The position numbers and the translations under genes are program-made. The notes under the pieces were generated by a model, which searched no databases, was not told the origin of the DNA, and saw only the letters and a list, made by a program, of their open reading frames with translations. A stretch of DNA of 64,000 nt. It comes from Rhodobacter sp. NTK016B. Lineage in GTDB: Bacteria > Pseudomonadota > Alphaproteobacteria > Rhodobacterales > Rhodobacteraceae. This document shows positions 18,462 to 27,906 of the stretch, in pieces. The stretch is from positions 1 through 64,000 of the forward strand of contig NZ_JAFKOK010000005.1 in the NCBI RefSeq assembly GCF_017303295.1. The letters run 5' to 3'. Position 1 is the first letter of the stretch; every line of letters starts with the position of its first letter.

Positions 18462-19283
18462 GTGTCGCAAGTAAAGGCGAATGGGATCACCTTCGAGGTC
18501 GAGCGGCACGGAACGTCCGACGCACCGGCCCTGATCCTGATCCGCGGGTTGGGCTCGCAGCTGATCCAATGGCCGGCGCCGATGATCGCGAAATTCGTGG
18601 CGGCTGGGTTTCAGGTGGTCGCGTTCGACAACCGCGATGCGGGCCTGTCGCAGAAATGCGACGATCCGACGGACTATACTCTGGTGGACATGGCGCAGGA
18701 TACCATCGGCCTGATGGATGCCCTCGGTCTGAGCCAGGCGCATGTGCTGGGCATGTCGATGGGCGGCTCAATCACGCTGATCCTGTCCCTGCGGTATCCC
18801 GACCGGATCTTGAGCGCGACGGTGGTCATGTCATCCAGCCGCGCCGCTCACCTGCCGCAGGCCAGCCCCGAGGTTCTTGTGGCCCTGCGGTCTGAACCGC
18901 CGAGTGCGCGCCGTCAGGATGTGATCGCCCATGGTTTGGCGGTCGACCGCTTGTGGCAAAGCCCGCGCTGGCCCTTCGACGAGGGCCAGCGTGCGGCCCT
19001 GATCGGGCGACTATGGGACCGATGCTATTGCCCGGAAGGTGCGGCACGGCAATACCGCGCCATGGTTGCGTCAGAATCGGCGCTGAAGCGGATCGAGGGG
19101 ATTCGTATCCCGCTCCTTGTCGTTCACGGCACGCAGGACGCTCTTGTCCCAATTGAGCACGGCCGCGATATCGCCGCCCGTGTCCGTGGCGCGCGACTCG
19201 TGGAAATCGACGGGATGGGGCATGATCTGGGCGAAGAGGCCGCAGAAGTTGTGGCGCGTCATACCCTGAACTTTCTCCGATGA
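18462..19283 (+). CDS. Alpha/beta hydrolase
   Basis: 273 residues with the alpha/beta hydrolase fold. The nucleophile elbow is GMSMGG, the oxyanion region is LIRGLGSQL, the acid is in HGTQDALVP, and the base is the histidine in GMGHDLG near the C-terminus. The start is GTG. It lies between the class II aldolase-like gene and a binding protein gene, which suggests ester or carbon-carbon bond hydrolysis in a small catabolic set. Substrate unknown. Confidence 0.9.
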   Translation: MSQVKANGITFEVERHGTSDAPALILIRGLGSQLIQWPAPMIAKFVAAGFQVVAFDNRDAGLSQKCDDPTDYTLVDMAQDTIGLMDALGLSQAHVLGMSMGGSITLILSLRYPDRILSATVVMSSSRAAHLPQASPEVLVALRSEPPSARRQDVIAHGLAVDRLWQSPRWPFDEGQRAALIGRLWDRCYCPEGAARQYRAMVASESALKRIEGIRIPLLVVHGTQDALVPIEHGRDIAARVRGARLVEIDGMGHDLGEEAAEVVARHTLNFLR

Positions 19284-19513
19284 GCGCCAGGGCAGCACGC
19301 GTGCCCAGAGAATAGACGCGCACCGCCCCGCGCCATCGCTGCGCCAAAGACGCCCTGCTTTTCGGTTCCAAACACGGCCGATTTGACCCATACTGTGAAT
19401 GACTCTGGCACAGTCTCAAAGGGCCAAGCTGTTCCCACCAGCGGGAGCGAATGCTTGCATTTGACACCGAGCGCAATCGCACTGCGCTCAAGCCAGGGAG
19501 GGTTTTCGCGCCC
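19284..19513. other. Intergenic region before the binding-protein gene
   Basis: 230 bases without a supported gene. It should hold the promoter of the binding protein gene. An AGGGAGGG ribosome site lies at about 19495-19502. No clear operator was recognised. Confidence 0.4.
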
Positions 19514-21172
19514 ATGACCTATCATACCAAAGATGAACTGCCCGAACACGTTCGCGCCTCTGCCATCGCAGCGAAGCGATCAGGCGATGCCATGAGCCGC
19601 CGTGAATTCCTGGCAACGGCCAGCGTTTTCGGCGCGACCGCCGCCACGGCTTACGGGATGCTTGGACTCGCAGCGCCTGCGCGCGCTCAGGCCACGCCCC
19701 AGATGGGCGGGACGGCCCGTGTGCAGGGGGTTCTGCGCGGCATGCGGGATCCGCTGACCTTTGATTTCAATATGCTGGCGAATTTCGCGCGCGGCTGGCT
19801 GGAATACCTTGTGTTCTACAACAGCGACGGCACGTTCACGCCAATGCTTCTTGAAGGGTGGGATGTCACCGACGACGCCTCGCAATACACCCTTCGGGTG
19901 CGTCCCGGCGTAACCTGGAACAACGGTGACCCCTTCACCGCGCAGGATGTGGCCTTCAACATCCGCCGCATGTGCGACAGTTCGATCGAAGGCAATTCGC
20001 TGGCGCCACGCCTGAGTGCGCTGTCCGCTGATGGTCAGGTGCGTGACGGCGCCGTCGAGGTTGTCGATGACCTGACCGTAGTGCTTAACCTCTCGGCACC
20101 GGATATCGCGCTGATCGCCAATTTGTCTGACTATCAGGCCGCGATCGTGCATCCCAGTTTCGACGCCGCGACCATGCTTGAAGATCCGATAGGAACCGGT
20201 CCTTACCTGCCGTCGGTCTACGATGTCGGCGTACGGGGCGAACTGGTGCGCAACACCGATCACACCTGGTGGAACGAGGGCAACGGCGCCTGGCTTGACC
20301 GGATCGAGTTCATCGACCTGGGCGAGGAACCGGTCACCTGGGTTGCCGCTGCGGAATCCGATGAAATCGATTATGTCTATGCGTTGGAAAGCGACTTTGT
20401 CGACGTGTTCGGCGCGTTTGCAGGCTGGCGGGTCGAGACGGTTGCAACTGCGGGGACGATCGTCATTCGCCCCAACCAGTTGGCCGAGGTGAACGGCATC
20501 CGCCCCTATGCCGACGCGCGGGTTCGGCGCGCGCTGGCGATGGCGGTGGACAACGGTATCATCCTCGAATTGGGCATGGCGGGGCAGGGGGTCGCTGCGG
20601 TGAACACCCATGTTGCGCCCGCCCATCCCGAATACACGCCGATGCCCGCACCCGTTCGAGATCCCGCAGCCGCGCGGGCGCTGCTGGAAGAAGCCGGCAT
20701 GGCTGATTTCGAGCACGAGCTGATCTCTCTGGACGTCGGCTTTATGAACGACAGTGCGAATGCGTGCGCGGCACAGTTGCGCGATGCCGGAATTCCGGTG
20801 AGCAGGACGGTTATCCCGTCATCGACCTTCTGGAACAACTGGAGCAGCTACCCGTTCTCGACGACGATCTGGAACCATCGGCCGCTGGCGGTACAGACCT
20901 TTGCGGTTGCTTATGTTTCGGGCGGGGTGTGGAACGAGACGGGTATCCACAACGAAGAAATGGATGCGATCATCGCCGAGGCGCTGACCACGCCCGGCGT
21001 CGAGGAACGCCGCGCACTGATGTTGCGTGCTCAGCAGATCATGCAAGACGAAGGCATCATCATCCAGCCATACTGGCGCTCGCTCTACAACGCGCAAAAG
21101 ACCGGGCTGCGGGGCGGTGAGATCCATGTCGCCCAGGTCATCGACCCGCGCGTGCTGTACTGGGAAGCCTGA
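19514..21172 (+). CDS. ABC transporter periplasmic binding protein, family 5 (peptide/opine type)
   Basis: 552 residues. The N-terminus has a Tat signal (SRREFLATA followed by a hydrophobic stretch to PARAQA). The mature part has the DppA/OppA layout: RYxL-like [47 protein letters not shown] and a C-terminal [15 protein letters not shown] block. An upstream in-frame extension was rejected because the ATG at 19514 follows a good ribosome site. No permease or ATPase genes follow. Instead a terminator does, so it must use a transporter encoded elsewhere or act as an orphan receptor. Confidence 0.92.
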   Translation: MTYHTKDELPEHVRASAIAAKRSGDAMSRREFLATASVFGATAATAYGMLGLAAPARAQATPQMGGTARVQGVLRGMRDPLTFDFNMLANFARGWLEYLVFYNSDGTFTPMLLEGWDVTDDASQYTLRVRPGVTWNNGDPFTAQDVAFNIRRMCDSSIEGNSLAPRLSALSADGQVRDGAVEVVDDLTVVLNLSAPDIALIANLSDYQAAIVHPSFDAATMLEDPIGTGPYLPSVYDVGVRGELVRNTDHTWWNEGNGAWLDRIEFIDLGEEPVTWVAAAESDEIDYVYALESDFVDVFGAFAGWRVETVATAGTIVIRPNQLAEVNGIRPYADARVRRALAMAVDNGIILELGMAGQGVAAVNTHVAPAHPEYTPMPAPVRDPAAARALLEEAGMADFEHELISLDVGFMNDSANACAAQLRDAGIPVSRTVIPSSTFWNNWSSYPFSTTIWNHRPLAVQTFAVAYVSGGVWNETGIHNEEMDAIIAEALTTPGVEERRALMLRAQQIMQDEGIIIQPYWRSLYNAQKTGLRGGEIHVAQVIDPRVLYWEA

Positions 21173-21199
21173 CCGCGCTGACGAGTTGAGAGAGCAGAC

Positions 21200-21225
21200 A
21201 GGGCCGCCAGCGCGGCCCCGTTTTT
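21200..21225 (+). terminator. Rho-independent terminator
   Basis: GGGCCG and CGGCCC pair around a short loop and are followed by a run of five T. It ends the binding-protein transcript and separates it from the convergent minus-strand operon. Confidence 0.8.
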
Positions 21226-21251
21226 CATTTGGCGGTCTGGGGGTCCGCGCG

Positions 21252-21737
21252 TCACTGCATCAGGACGAGCAGAACAAAAAAGCCCCAATACATCAGCATG
21301 AAGTGGTTGGATTGCGCCCATTGATGGCAATACCAATAGGCGAAATAGTTACCGCCGGTCACGAAGCTGCCCCAGATCAGCGTGAACACAGTCGCCGACA
21401 CAATCGCGATTCCGGTTGCCAGTCCAGCGTCCACTGCACCGACCGCGGCCAGGACCAACAAGCCCGCCGACACCAGCAGCGCAATCGCGGCGACTGTTTC
21501 GGCCAGCCGGATTGCGTGGAACATGATATGTATCAGACGCGGGTCGTCGATTCTGCGATCCGCAAGCAGGGCATAGTCTTCGGGATATTCCTGCGCCATA
21601 AGGTCGAAACGGACGACCATTGCCACCGAGTCCTCATTCAGCTTTGGCCGACGCCAGTTATCGGCCACCGCGACCGCCATCCAGACCCCAAGGCTTGCGA
21701 CCAGCGCCGCATCGACCAAGAGCAACAAGCTCTGCAT
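21252..21737 (-). CDS. DUF2165-family small membrane protein
   Basis: 161 residues with four hydrophobic helices and the family's conserved pattern (IHIMFHAIRLAET in the first loop, GGNYFAYW...QSNHFMLMYWG near the C-terminus). The ATG at 21737 follows an AAGGAGA ribosome site. The longer upstream frame overlaps the dioxygenase gene. It is the last gene of the minus-strand catabolic operon. Function unknown, possibly an accessory membrane subunit. Confidence 0.85.
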   Translation of the reverse strand: MQSLLLLVDAALVASLGVWMAVAVADNWRRPKLNEDSVAMVVRFDLMAQEYPEDYALLADRRIDDPRLIHIMFHAIRLAETVAAIALLVSAGLLVLAAVGAVDAGLATGIAIVSATVFTLIWGSFVTGGNYFAYWYCHQWAQSNHFMLMYWGFFVLLVLMQ

Positions 21738-21748
21738 GCTGCTCTCCT

Positions 21749-22642
21749 TCAGGCGGGTTCGGTTGTGATGCGCAAACTCGGCAACCCGTCGCTTGGCTTG
21801 ACGCTGGAACAGATGCTGGACAGCTTGCGCGGCTGCTCGTAGGGCCAGGGCGTCCCTCGGTGCAGGACTGCACGCTGATCCCACAGCAACACATCTCCCG
21901 CTGACCAGTGATGCGCATAGACGTAGCGAGGCTGGGTGCAGAACGCCGTCAGCTCGTCCAGCAGGACGGCGCTTTCGGCCTCGTCATAGCCGTCGATCAG
22001 GAAGGAATGGCTGGCAATATAGAGCGCTTCGCGCCTGTTCACGGGATTTTTCCACACCGCGTTCCAATGCGTATCCGGCCATTTGTTGAACATCGGCAGC
22101 TTTGCCAGCTCCTCGGAAATCTTTTTGCGCGAATGACTGAAGCGATGCCAGATGCCCCGCCCCTGGACACGCGCCTTCAGATCGGCCGGCATTTCCGCCC
22201 AAGCGGCGCGGGTCGAGGCCAGTTCCGTCGCACCGCCAGTCGTGGTGACAATGCGGCCGACGAGGATATTCACCAGCGATGGAACCGGCATGAACGTGCT
22301 GTCCGCGTGCCAGAGAAAGTTCGACTTCAAATTCAGGGTCTTGAGATCCATTTCCCCACTGGTCGACCCGTCTTCCAACACGTTTGAAACCTCAGGGATC
22401 TTGAAAGCCTCGCCCGGTTTGCGCGCATCGGCTTCGCGGTCCTCGACCGGACCGAACAGCTGCGCAAGCTCGAGATGCTTTTCGGGTGTCAGGTCCTGAC
22501 CGCGGAACAGCAGTGCCGAGTGCTCTTCGAAAAGCGCCCGGAGTTCGGGAAAAAGCGACCCCGCGCTCACGGTCGTCAGGTTCAGGCCCGTCACTTCCAC
22601 GCCGAAGGTCGGATTCAGCGGGACCAGGTCAAACTGTGTCAT
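21749..22642 (-). CDS. TauD/TfdA-family 2-oxoglutarate-dependent dioxygenase
   Basis: 297 residues. The iron ligands appear as WHADSTF (HxD) and the distal histidine in VLHRGTPW, and the 2-oxoglutarate-binding arginine follows in the YEQPRKLSS region. N-terminal landmarks include GVEVTGLNL and ALLFRGQDLTPE. The family hydroxylates unactivated carbons next to sulfonate, ether or amine groups, causing bond cleavage. The start at 22642 was chosen for its GGAG ribosome site. It sits between the FAD oxidoreductase and DUF2165 genes. Confidence 0.93.
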   Translation of the reverse strand: MTQFDLVPLNPTFGVEVTGLNLTTVSAGSLFPELRALFEEHSALLFRGQDLTPEKHLELAQLFGPVEDREADARKPGEAFKIPEVSNVLEDGSTSGEMDLKTLNLKSNFLWHADSTFMPVPSLVNILVGRIVTTTGGATELASTRAAWAEMPADLKARVQGRGIWHRFSHSRKKISEELAKLPMFNKWPDTHWNAVWKNPVNRREALYIASHSFLIDGYDEAESAVLLDELTAFCTQPRYVYAHHWSAGDVLLWDQRAVLHRGTPWPYEQPRKLSSICSSVKPSDGLPSLRITTEPA

Positions 22643-22661
22643 TGGCGTTTCTCCAGACAAG

Positions 22662-24080
22662 TCATTCAGGGTTGGTCGAGCGCTGCAAGGCCTCGATCTT
22701 GTCGGCGGAAAGGTGGCGCACCTTTTCCCAGACCAGCGACTTTCCGGGGTTCAGGAGACCCTTGGGATCAAGTCGCTTTTTCCAGGCTAGATGGCGATAG
22801 TCGGGCTGCATGTGGTTACCCTCGATCACGTTGACGTGCGCGTCATAGACCGTGAAGCCATAGGCCTCGTAGGTCGTGTTGATCTCGGCGAGGCGTTCGG
22901 CGCTCCTGAACCAGATGATCGGCAGATCAGCGCAATAGATCTGGCCACCCGCGCGCGTGAACTCGTGATGCGACCAGACGTCATCGCCCAGTGCTGCGCG
23001 AATGGCTGTGATCGCGCCGGTGTCGGCAGGATCGGGCACGCCGATCTGCTGGTAGGTTGCGGACCGGTCGCTTTTGAGCACCTGCAACGTGGTGTGGTTG
23101 TAAGCAAATTCGAAGACATGCGGCAGCTTGGCCGCCTGACGTTCGGTTTCGTCCATGGCGAGGTGAACGGTGCCGCCATGCTCGGCCATCAGGTCGCGAA
23201 AGGCGTCAAGCTGTTCACGCGGCACAAGCGAGACCAACAGGTGTTGGCCCTTGGGCACATGATGGTCGAGGCGCGGAAAGTATCCGGCGATGCGGGCATC
23301 CACGACCGAGCACAGCTTGCGCGCGATCTGCACATCCGGCGCAGAGGCCAGCGCATAACCGGCGGCGTAGGCATCGGCATAGGACGCAAACCCTGCCATG
23401 CAGCCAACCCAGTTGCGCGTCGGCACGGTTCGCAAGGTGACCTCGGTGATCGCGCCGTTCAGGCCCCAGGCGTGATGGATGCTCAGGCTTTCCTCGGCGT
23501 CAAAGACATGTTCGTGCGGCGTGGCTTCGACGGACAGGGCCTTGATCTGGATGATGTTGCCCTTTTCGCGCAAGGGCCCGTTGGCGATCGAGCCGATCCC
23601 GGCCGAGCCCCCGGCGACGAAACCGCCGACCGTGGCGATATCCTGCGTCGACGGAAACATCGCCATCTCCCAACCGTGGGGGACCAGCGCCGCGTTGATG
23701 TCGGCCATCAGCGCGCCGGCCTCGACGCGGACAAAGCCCTCGCCAATCTCCAGAATCCGGTTCATCGCCGTGGTTTCGACGATCAGCCCGCCGTTCAGCG
23801 GGACGGCCTGACCGTAGTTGCCCGTGCCACCGCCGCGCAGCACGACCGGCACATCGTTTCGATAGGCGACGGCCAGGCACTGCGCCATCTCCTTGCGTGT
23901 CGCGGGCTTGGCGACGAGGTCGCCGAAGCGCGTCCGCAGCTGAGCGTTGAGAATGGGGGAATACCAGAAGAAATCGCGGCTGCGCTTTTTCACCAGAACC
24001 GGCTGGTCGATGACCTCGACCGGTGCGAGTTGCGCTGCGATTGCCGACCAGGCGGCGTCGGTGGCGTGGGCCTGGGTCAT
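22662..24080 (-). CDS. FAD-linked oxidoreductase (FAD_binding_4 / VAO type)
   Basis: 472 residues. The N-terminal half has the PCMH fold: VPVVLRGGGTGNYGQAVPLNGG, VRVEAGALMADINAAL and STQDIATVGGFVAGGSAGIGS, which wrap the FAD. The C-terminal half is the substrate-binding domain and ends DPKGLLNPGK, as is usual in glycolate oxidase and alkyl-DHAP synthase relatives. It would oxidise an alpha-hydroxy acid or amine derivative. Its ATG overlaps the stop of the amidohydrolase gene (ATGA). Confidence 0.92.
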   Translation of the reverse strand: MTQAHATDAAWSAIAAQLAPVEVIDQPVLVKKRSRDFFWYSPILNAQLRTRFGDLVAKPATRKEMAQCLAVAYRNDVPVVLRGGGTGNYGQAVPLNGGLIVETTAMNRILEIGEGFVRVEAGALMADINAALVPHGWEMAMFPSTQDIATVGGFVAGGSAGIGSIANGPLREKGNIIQIKALSVEATPHEHVFDAEESLSIHHAWGLNGAITEVTLRTVPTRNWVGCMAGFASYADAYAAGYALASAPDVQIARKLCSVVDARIAGYFPRLDHHVPKGQHLLVSLVPREQLDAFRDLMAEHGGTVHLAMDETERQAAKLPHVFEFAYNHTTLQVLKSDRSATYQQIGVPDPADTGAITAIRAALGDDVWSHHEFTRAGGQIYCADLPIIWFRSAERLAEINTTYEAYGFTVYDAHVNVIEGNHMQPDYRHLAWKKRLDPKGLLNPGKSLVWEKVRHLSADKIEALQRSTNPE

Positions 24081-25306
24081 GAAATCGGCTCCAATACATC
24101 GGTGACAGGCCGCATCGGGGCGCCCGACAGCAGCTCGGACGTTGAGCTGGCCTGGAAAAGGACAAGGTCCTGCAGCGCAGTCCCGTCGACATGAACAGGG
24201 GCGAGGCCCAAGGCCGACAGGGCCTGCGAGGTGATCATCGGCAGATGGTCCCCGAAGGGTGGGTCAAGATGGGCGGCAAGGACGGCCAGCGACAGACTAT
24301 GCCGGGGGTCGTGGCGACCGATCGGGGAAAAGGCATCCCGCACATTGTCCGCGCCCAGCACGACGTTTACACCCGCTGCGCGAAGCTCGTGGACCCGGGT
24401 CAAGCCCCGCCGGTCCGGCGTGCCTGCAGTGCGTCCCTGAAGGTAAAGATTGGTCTGCGGCAGCGTCACCACAGCTATGCCGGCGCGCGCCAGCTTGTCG
24501 GCGATGCGGGCCACGTCGTGGCTGGGCAAATTGGCCAAGGCGCAGGCATGGCCGCACAGAACCGGCCCTTCGAAACCTATGTGCAGTGCCGCATCGGCAA
24601 TCCGTTCCAAGCCGTCAAGACCCGGTGCAAGGCCCTCGTCGACGTGAAAATCGAGGGCGATGCCGAGTTTGCCGGCTTCACGAAACATGTTGCGAATCCC
24701 GGCATCGCGATCCGGCTGGTCGAATACAAAGGCACCCATCACGCCGCCGTCGCGCGCAATGCGCCTTGCGCAGGCCGCCGCGTAGCCCGGCTCGGCCATC
24801 TGGCTGATCCCGCACAGGGCCGAACGCTGCACGACCAGACCGCAATCCTTGGTCAGATCGCCGAGAACCTCCCAGGCCAGCGGAACCGCGCCGGGGTCCA
24901 GGCTGTCGCCCCAGTCGACATGGCTTCGCACGGTGCCGCAGCCAGCATTGCGCAATTCCATCAACCCGCGCGCGGCTCGGGTGCGCAGATCCGCCTCGGT
25001 CCAGTGTGCCTTGTCGTGGCGCTGGGCTTCAATTGCGGCGGCCAGATCGCCACCGACAGTCCCCAGCCGGTCTATGGTATGACACTTGTCCAGATGCACA
25101 TGCGGATCGCAGAATCGAGGCAAGATCATCGACTGGACGGGCGCTTCAGACGCGACCAATTCAACCGCGCGTCCACGCTCAACCAGCAGATCGCCCGTCA
25201 GACAGTCAGCATCCACCAGTCCGCCAAAGCGCTGCGGTTCCGCGATCAGGCTGCGCGGCACGCGGACACCCGGCAGGCGGCAGTTCAGGGCATTGCGCGG
25301 TATCAT
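24077..25306 (-). CDS. Cytosine-deaminase-like amidohydrolase
   Basis: 409 residues of the amidohydrolase superfamily. Metal and catalytic residues are visible in order: DPHVHLDK (HxH), FHVDEG, CGHACAL and GADNVRDAFSPIG (aspartate). This matches the cytosine deaminase and N-isopropylammelide hydrolase branch, which removes amino groups from heterocycles. The 25306 start overlaps the creatininase stop (ATGA), and a longer frame upstream is the shadow of that gene. Substrate is probably a cyclic nitrogen compound. Confidence 0.92.
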   Translation of the reverse strand: MIPRNALNCRLPGVRVPRSLIAEPQRFGGLVDADCLTGDLLVERGRAVELVASEAPVQSMILPRFCDPHVHLDKCHTIDRLGTVGGDLAAAIEAQRHDKAHWTEADLRTRAARGLMELRNAGCGTVRSHVDWGDSLDPGAVPLAWEVLGDLTKDCGLVVQRSALCGISQMAEPGYAAACARRIARDGGVMGAFVFDQPDRDAGIRNMFREAGKLGIALDFHVDEGLAPGLDGLERIADAALHIGFEGPVLCGHACALANLPSHDVARIADKLARAGIAVVTLPQTNLYLQGRTAGTPDRRGLTRVHELRAAGVNVVLGADNVRDAFSPIGRHDPRHSLSLAVLAAHLDPPFGDHLPMITSQALSALGLAPVHVDGTALQDLVLFQASSTSELLSGAPMRPVTDVLEPIS

Positions 25307-26094
25307 GCCGGCGGCCTTCGATGATCGAACGTGGCGAATGCCGCAAGGAACCGCGCAAAGCCACGGGCTGAACTGTCCACCAAAGCCCCACCGGCCGTTG
25401 CGCTGGCAGCCGCGGCATTGCCGCAGGCCCCATCGGGGTGCAGATCCTGCGCCAGCCAACCCGGTTGCATCGGTTTTCCGGCAAGACCGATCTGCGGGAA
25501 GGCAACTTGCCACGCGTCCAGCGCCGACCGGAAATTCCGTGCGCGGTCCATCGCAACATCGTCAGGCGCGATGGCCAGCATGACGGATGTTTCGCTTTCA
25601 CCGGCGTGTATGTCATGCGCCAGCGCGTCGGCGTCCCACCCCGTCCAGTCGGCCAGCCCGCTCCAGCTGCCCAGCACGACGATCAGGTTGTGGTCGCGGC
25701 GCAGCGCCCGCGCCGCCACCTGCAGCAAGGCAGCGTTGCCGCCATGACCGTTGAAAAGCACCAGCCTGTTGACCCCGGCGCGCGCAACGCACGACCCGAT
25801 ATCCTTGAGAGCCGACAGAAGGCTGTCGCCGGACAGAGAAAGCGTGCCCGGAAAGTCCAGATGCTCATCGCTTTTCGTAATGCTCAGCGTTGGCAAGACG
25901 AGCACGGATTGCTCTGGCATCAGATGGGTGAGCATGCGCGCCGTGACAGCCCCGATAATGTCAGTATCCACCGAGAGGGGCAGGTGGGGGCCGTGCTGTT
26001 CCGTGGCGCCCAGCGGCAGCACCGCAATGGTGTCCTCGGGCAAATCCAGAAAGGTGGGGGCGGGCATCTTGGCCCAATATCCTTGTGTGCTCAT
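25303..26094 (-). CDS. Creatininase-family protein
   Basis: 263 residues with the creatininase-family metal sites: PLGATEQHGPHLPLSVDTDI (Glu, His and Asp ligands) and LFNGHGGNAALL, then HAGESETSVML. Family members hydrolyse cyclic amides such as creatinine or formamides such as FAPy. In this operon it may open or trim a ring before or after the deaminase step. It overlaps both neighbours by four bases, so translation is coupled. Confidence 0.92.
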   Translation of the reverse strand: MSTQGYWAKMPAPTFLDLPEDTIAVLPLGATEQHGPHLPLSVDTDIIGAVTARMLTHLMPEQSVLVLPTLSITKSDEHLDFPGTLSLSGDSLLSALKDIGSCVARAGVNRLVLFNGHGGNAALLQVAARALRRDHNLIVVLGSWSGLADWTGWDADALAHDIHAGESETSVMLAIAPDDVAMDRARNFRSALDAWQVAFPQIGLAGKPMQPGWLAQDLHPDGACGNAAAASATAGGALVDSSARGFARFLAAFATFDHRRPPA

Positions 26095-26387
26095 GCCGAG
26101 TCTCCTGAACGGTCAGATGGATCCCGTGCACGCCCAAGGGCTACGGCATGACCATCACCGTTCGCGTAGATGACTTCAGAATAGGCAACGAGGGTATCGA
26201 TGACAGCGGGTGCGGGTTGACCACGCAGTTCAGCGACCATCCAAGCCTTTGCGGGCGTGGTCAAAAACGGCTTGGTCTCAAGCGGTTGGGAAAAATGATG
26301 CACGAAGGCGACTGTATCCGACCAGCCGTCACAACAGGGATTCGACCTGTTTTCGCCGCAACGCACACATAGCAATACGTCCGCCAT
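26091..26387 (-). CDS. Small cysteine-containing protein of unknown function
   Basis: 98 residues, unrecognised. The N-terminus has CVRCGENRSNPCCDG, that is CxxC followed by a CC pair, followed by a middle part with VVAELRG-like helix and no membrane segment. An AGAGGA ribosome site precedes the ATG, and its stop overlaps the creatininase start as ATGA. These two facts support a real, first gene in the operon. The cysteines could bind iron-sulfur or zinc, which is speculation. Confidence 0.7.
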   Translation of the reverse strand: MADVLLCVRCGENRSNPCCDGWSDTVAFVHHFSQPLETKPFLTTPAKAWMVAELRGQPAPAVIDTLVAYSEVIYANGDGHAVALGRARDPSDRSGDSA

Positions 26388-26510
26388 ACCCCGTCCTCTT
26401 ACGGTGTGTCAGCGGCCCTCAATCGATCTGTGCCAGAGAATGACGAAAGGGTGTCAAAACTTCCGGTCTATGACAAGGTGTTTTTGGCGCTTTGTGAGAA
26501 GGGACACGAA
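26388..26510. promoter_or_regulatory. Divergent promoter region
   Basis: This 123-base gap lies between the divergent catabolic operon and the RidA gene and must carry both promoters. I see no clear -35/-10 pair or palindrome that I would defend. Confidence 0.4.
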
Positions 26511-26927
26511 ATGAAGGAATTAACCCCCGAAAGCTTGCGGCCGCCTTTCGCCGCCTATGCCCATGGGACAGAGATCCCGGCGGGCTGGCGTCTGGTGCGG
26601 ACGTCGGGGCAGCTGGGTATTTCGGTTGATGATTCGATCCCCGAAAGCGCCTATGAGCAGGCACGGATCTGCTTCGGCAATATCGTCGAGATCCTTCGCG
26701 CCGCTGACATGGGCCCGTCCGATGTCGCCCATGTTTCGGCCTATGTTACGGACCGCGAGCACATGGCGGGCTACATGCGCGCGCGCGATGAATTCGCCGC
26801 AGGCAGCGGACGACTCCCGAGCTCTACGCTTTTGATTGTCTCGGGCTTCACACGTCCGGAATTCAAGGTAGAGGTTGAGGTTTGGGGGGCGGCACCCCCT
26901 GATCGTTTTGGGAAGAATGAGGCGTAG
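26511..26927 (+). CDS. RidA-family (YjgF) protein
   Basis: 138 residues in the RidA/YjgF/YER057c/UK114 family: LVRTSGQLGI near the N-terminus, ARICFGNIVEILRAADM and a C-terminal LPSSTLLIVSGFTRPEFKVEVEVWG. RidA-type proteins hydrolyse reactive enamines and imines, and relatives act as amidohydrolases in pyrimidine-type pathways, which fits a neighbouring operon that would release such intermediates. The ATG at 26511 has a GAAGGG ribosome site. An upstream extension is unlikely. Confidence 0.9.
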   Translation: MKELTPESLRPPFAAYAHGTEIPAGWRLVRTSGQLGISVDDSIPESAYEQARICFGNIVEILRAADMGPSDVAHVSAYVTDREHMAGYMRARDEFAAGSGRLPSSTLLIVSGFTRPEFKVEVEVWGAAPPDRFGKNEA

Positions 26928-27092
26928 ACCTTGACTGTCGCTGCACCGAGCATCCCTTTTTCAAGCTGAATTTTTGATGTGCGCGCACCAAGTCTCGGGG
27001 TTCTGGCATCGGCGCAGCGAGATGGATGCCTGAGAAAAGCCGATCATGTGAAAACGATCTGGCACTGTCTGGATATGCGCTTTGAAGTCTAG
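26928..27092. other. Short intergenic stretch before IS copy 2
   Basis: No gene or signal is seen. A small T-rich stretch after 26960 might act as a weak terminator for the RidA gene. Confidence 0.35.
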
Positions 27093-27540
27093 GCTCAGGA
27101 CCCATTGATTTCAGGGGAAGGGCATGATTCACCGCGTAGAAACTGAGCGGTGATATGTCTGATCTCTTCTGGCTGAGCGATGCGCAGATGGCGCGGCTGG
27201 AGCCCGACTTCCCAAAGTCCCACGGCAAGCCGCGTGTTGACGACCGGCGAGTTCTGAGCGGGATTATCTTCATAAACCGCAATGGGTTGCGGTGGCGGGA
27301 TGCACCGAAGACGTATGGTCCGCACAAGACACTCTACAACCGATGGAAGCGTTGGAGTGATAAAGGCATCTGCGCACAGATGTTGGCCGGGCTGGCGGCA
27401 GGGCACGGCGAGAAGAAGACGGTGATGATCGAAGTGAGCAGGCGAACGCCTTGCGTTCGAGTGAGCTTGCGCAAGTATTTGAAGGCCCACCGAACGGCGT
27501 CCAGTCTGGGCGTCAAAAAGGGGGGCGCGGTCGCCTGATC

Positions 27541-27582
27541 CCTTGCCCGGCAGGGCATTGCGCAGCAATGTCCCGAGAGGGG
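27541..27582 (-). repeat. Palindromic repeat element, inverted copy in IS copy 2
   Basis: The minus strand reads the same block as 16182-16221 (ends CTCTCGGGACATTG with core TTGCTGCGCAATG). It lies at the OrfA/OrfB junction, where copy 1 has no insert, so it arrived independently. Confidence 0.8.
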
Positions 27583-27867
27583 GCGAACCAAGGGCGGCAT
27601 GAACACGAAACGGCACGCCATCTGCGACAGCAAAGGCCGCCCGATCACCTTCTTCGTCTCCGCAGGGCAGGTTAGCGATTACATCGGCGCGCGGGCACTG
27701 CTCAGCAGCCTGCCGAACGTCGATTGGCTGCTCGGCGACCGGGGCTACGACGCTGACTGGTTTCGAGAAGCCTTGCAAGACAAAGGTATACGCGCCTGCA
27801 TTCCTGGCCGGACGCAACGCAACTCCCCGATCAAATACGACAAGCGCCGCTACAAACGGCGCAACCG

Positions 27868-27906
27868 CCCCTCTCGTGACACTGCTACGCAATGCACTGC
27901 CGGGCA
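27868..27906 (+). repeat. Palindromic repeat element, forward copy in IS copy 2
   Basis: It is at the same transposase codon position as the repeat in IS copy 1 and differs by a few substitutions. Here it is in frame and adds about 13 codons between KRRN and the RYEIMFGRLKDW segment, so this insertion predates the separation of the two IS copies. Confidence 0.8.

Noticed and set aside
22791-25324. Two long plus-strand frames
   Set aside because: Antisense to the FAD oxidoreductase and amidohydrolase genes, whose motifs are clear.
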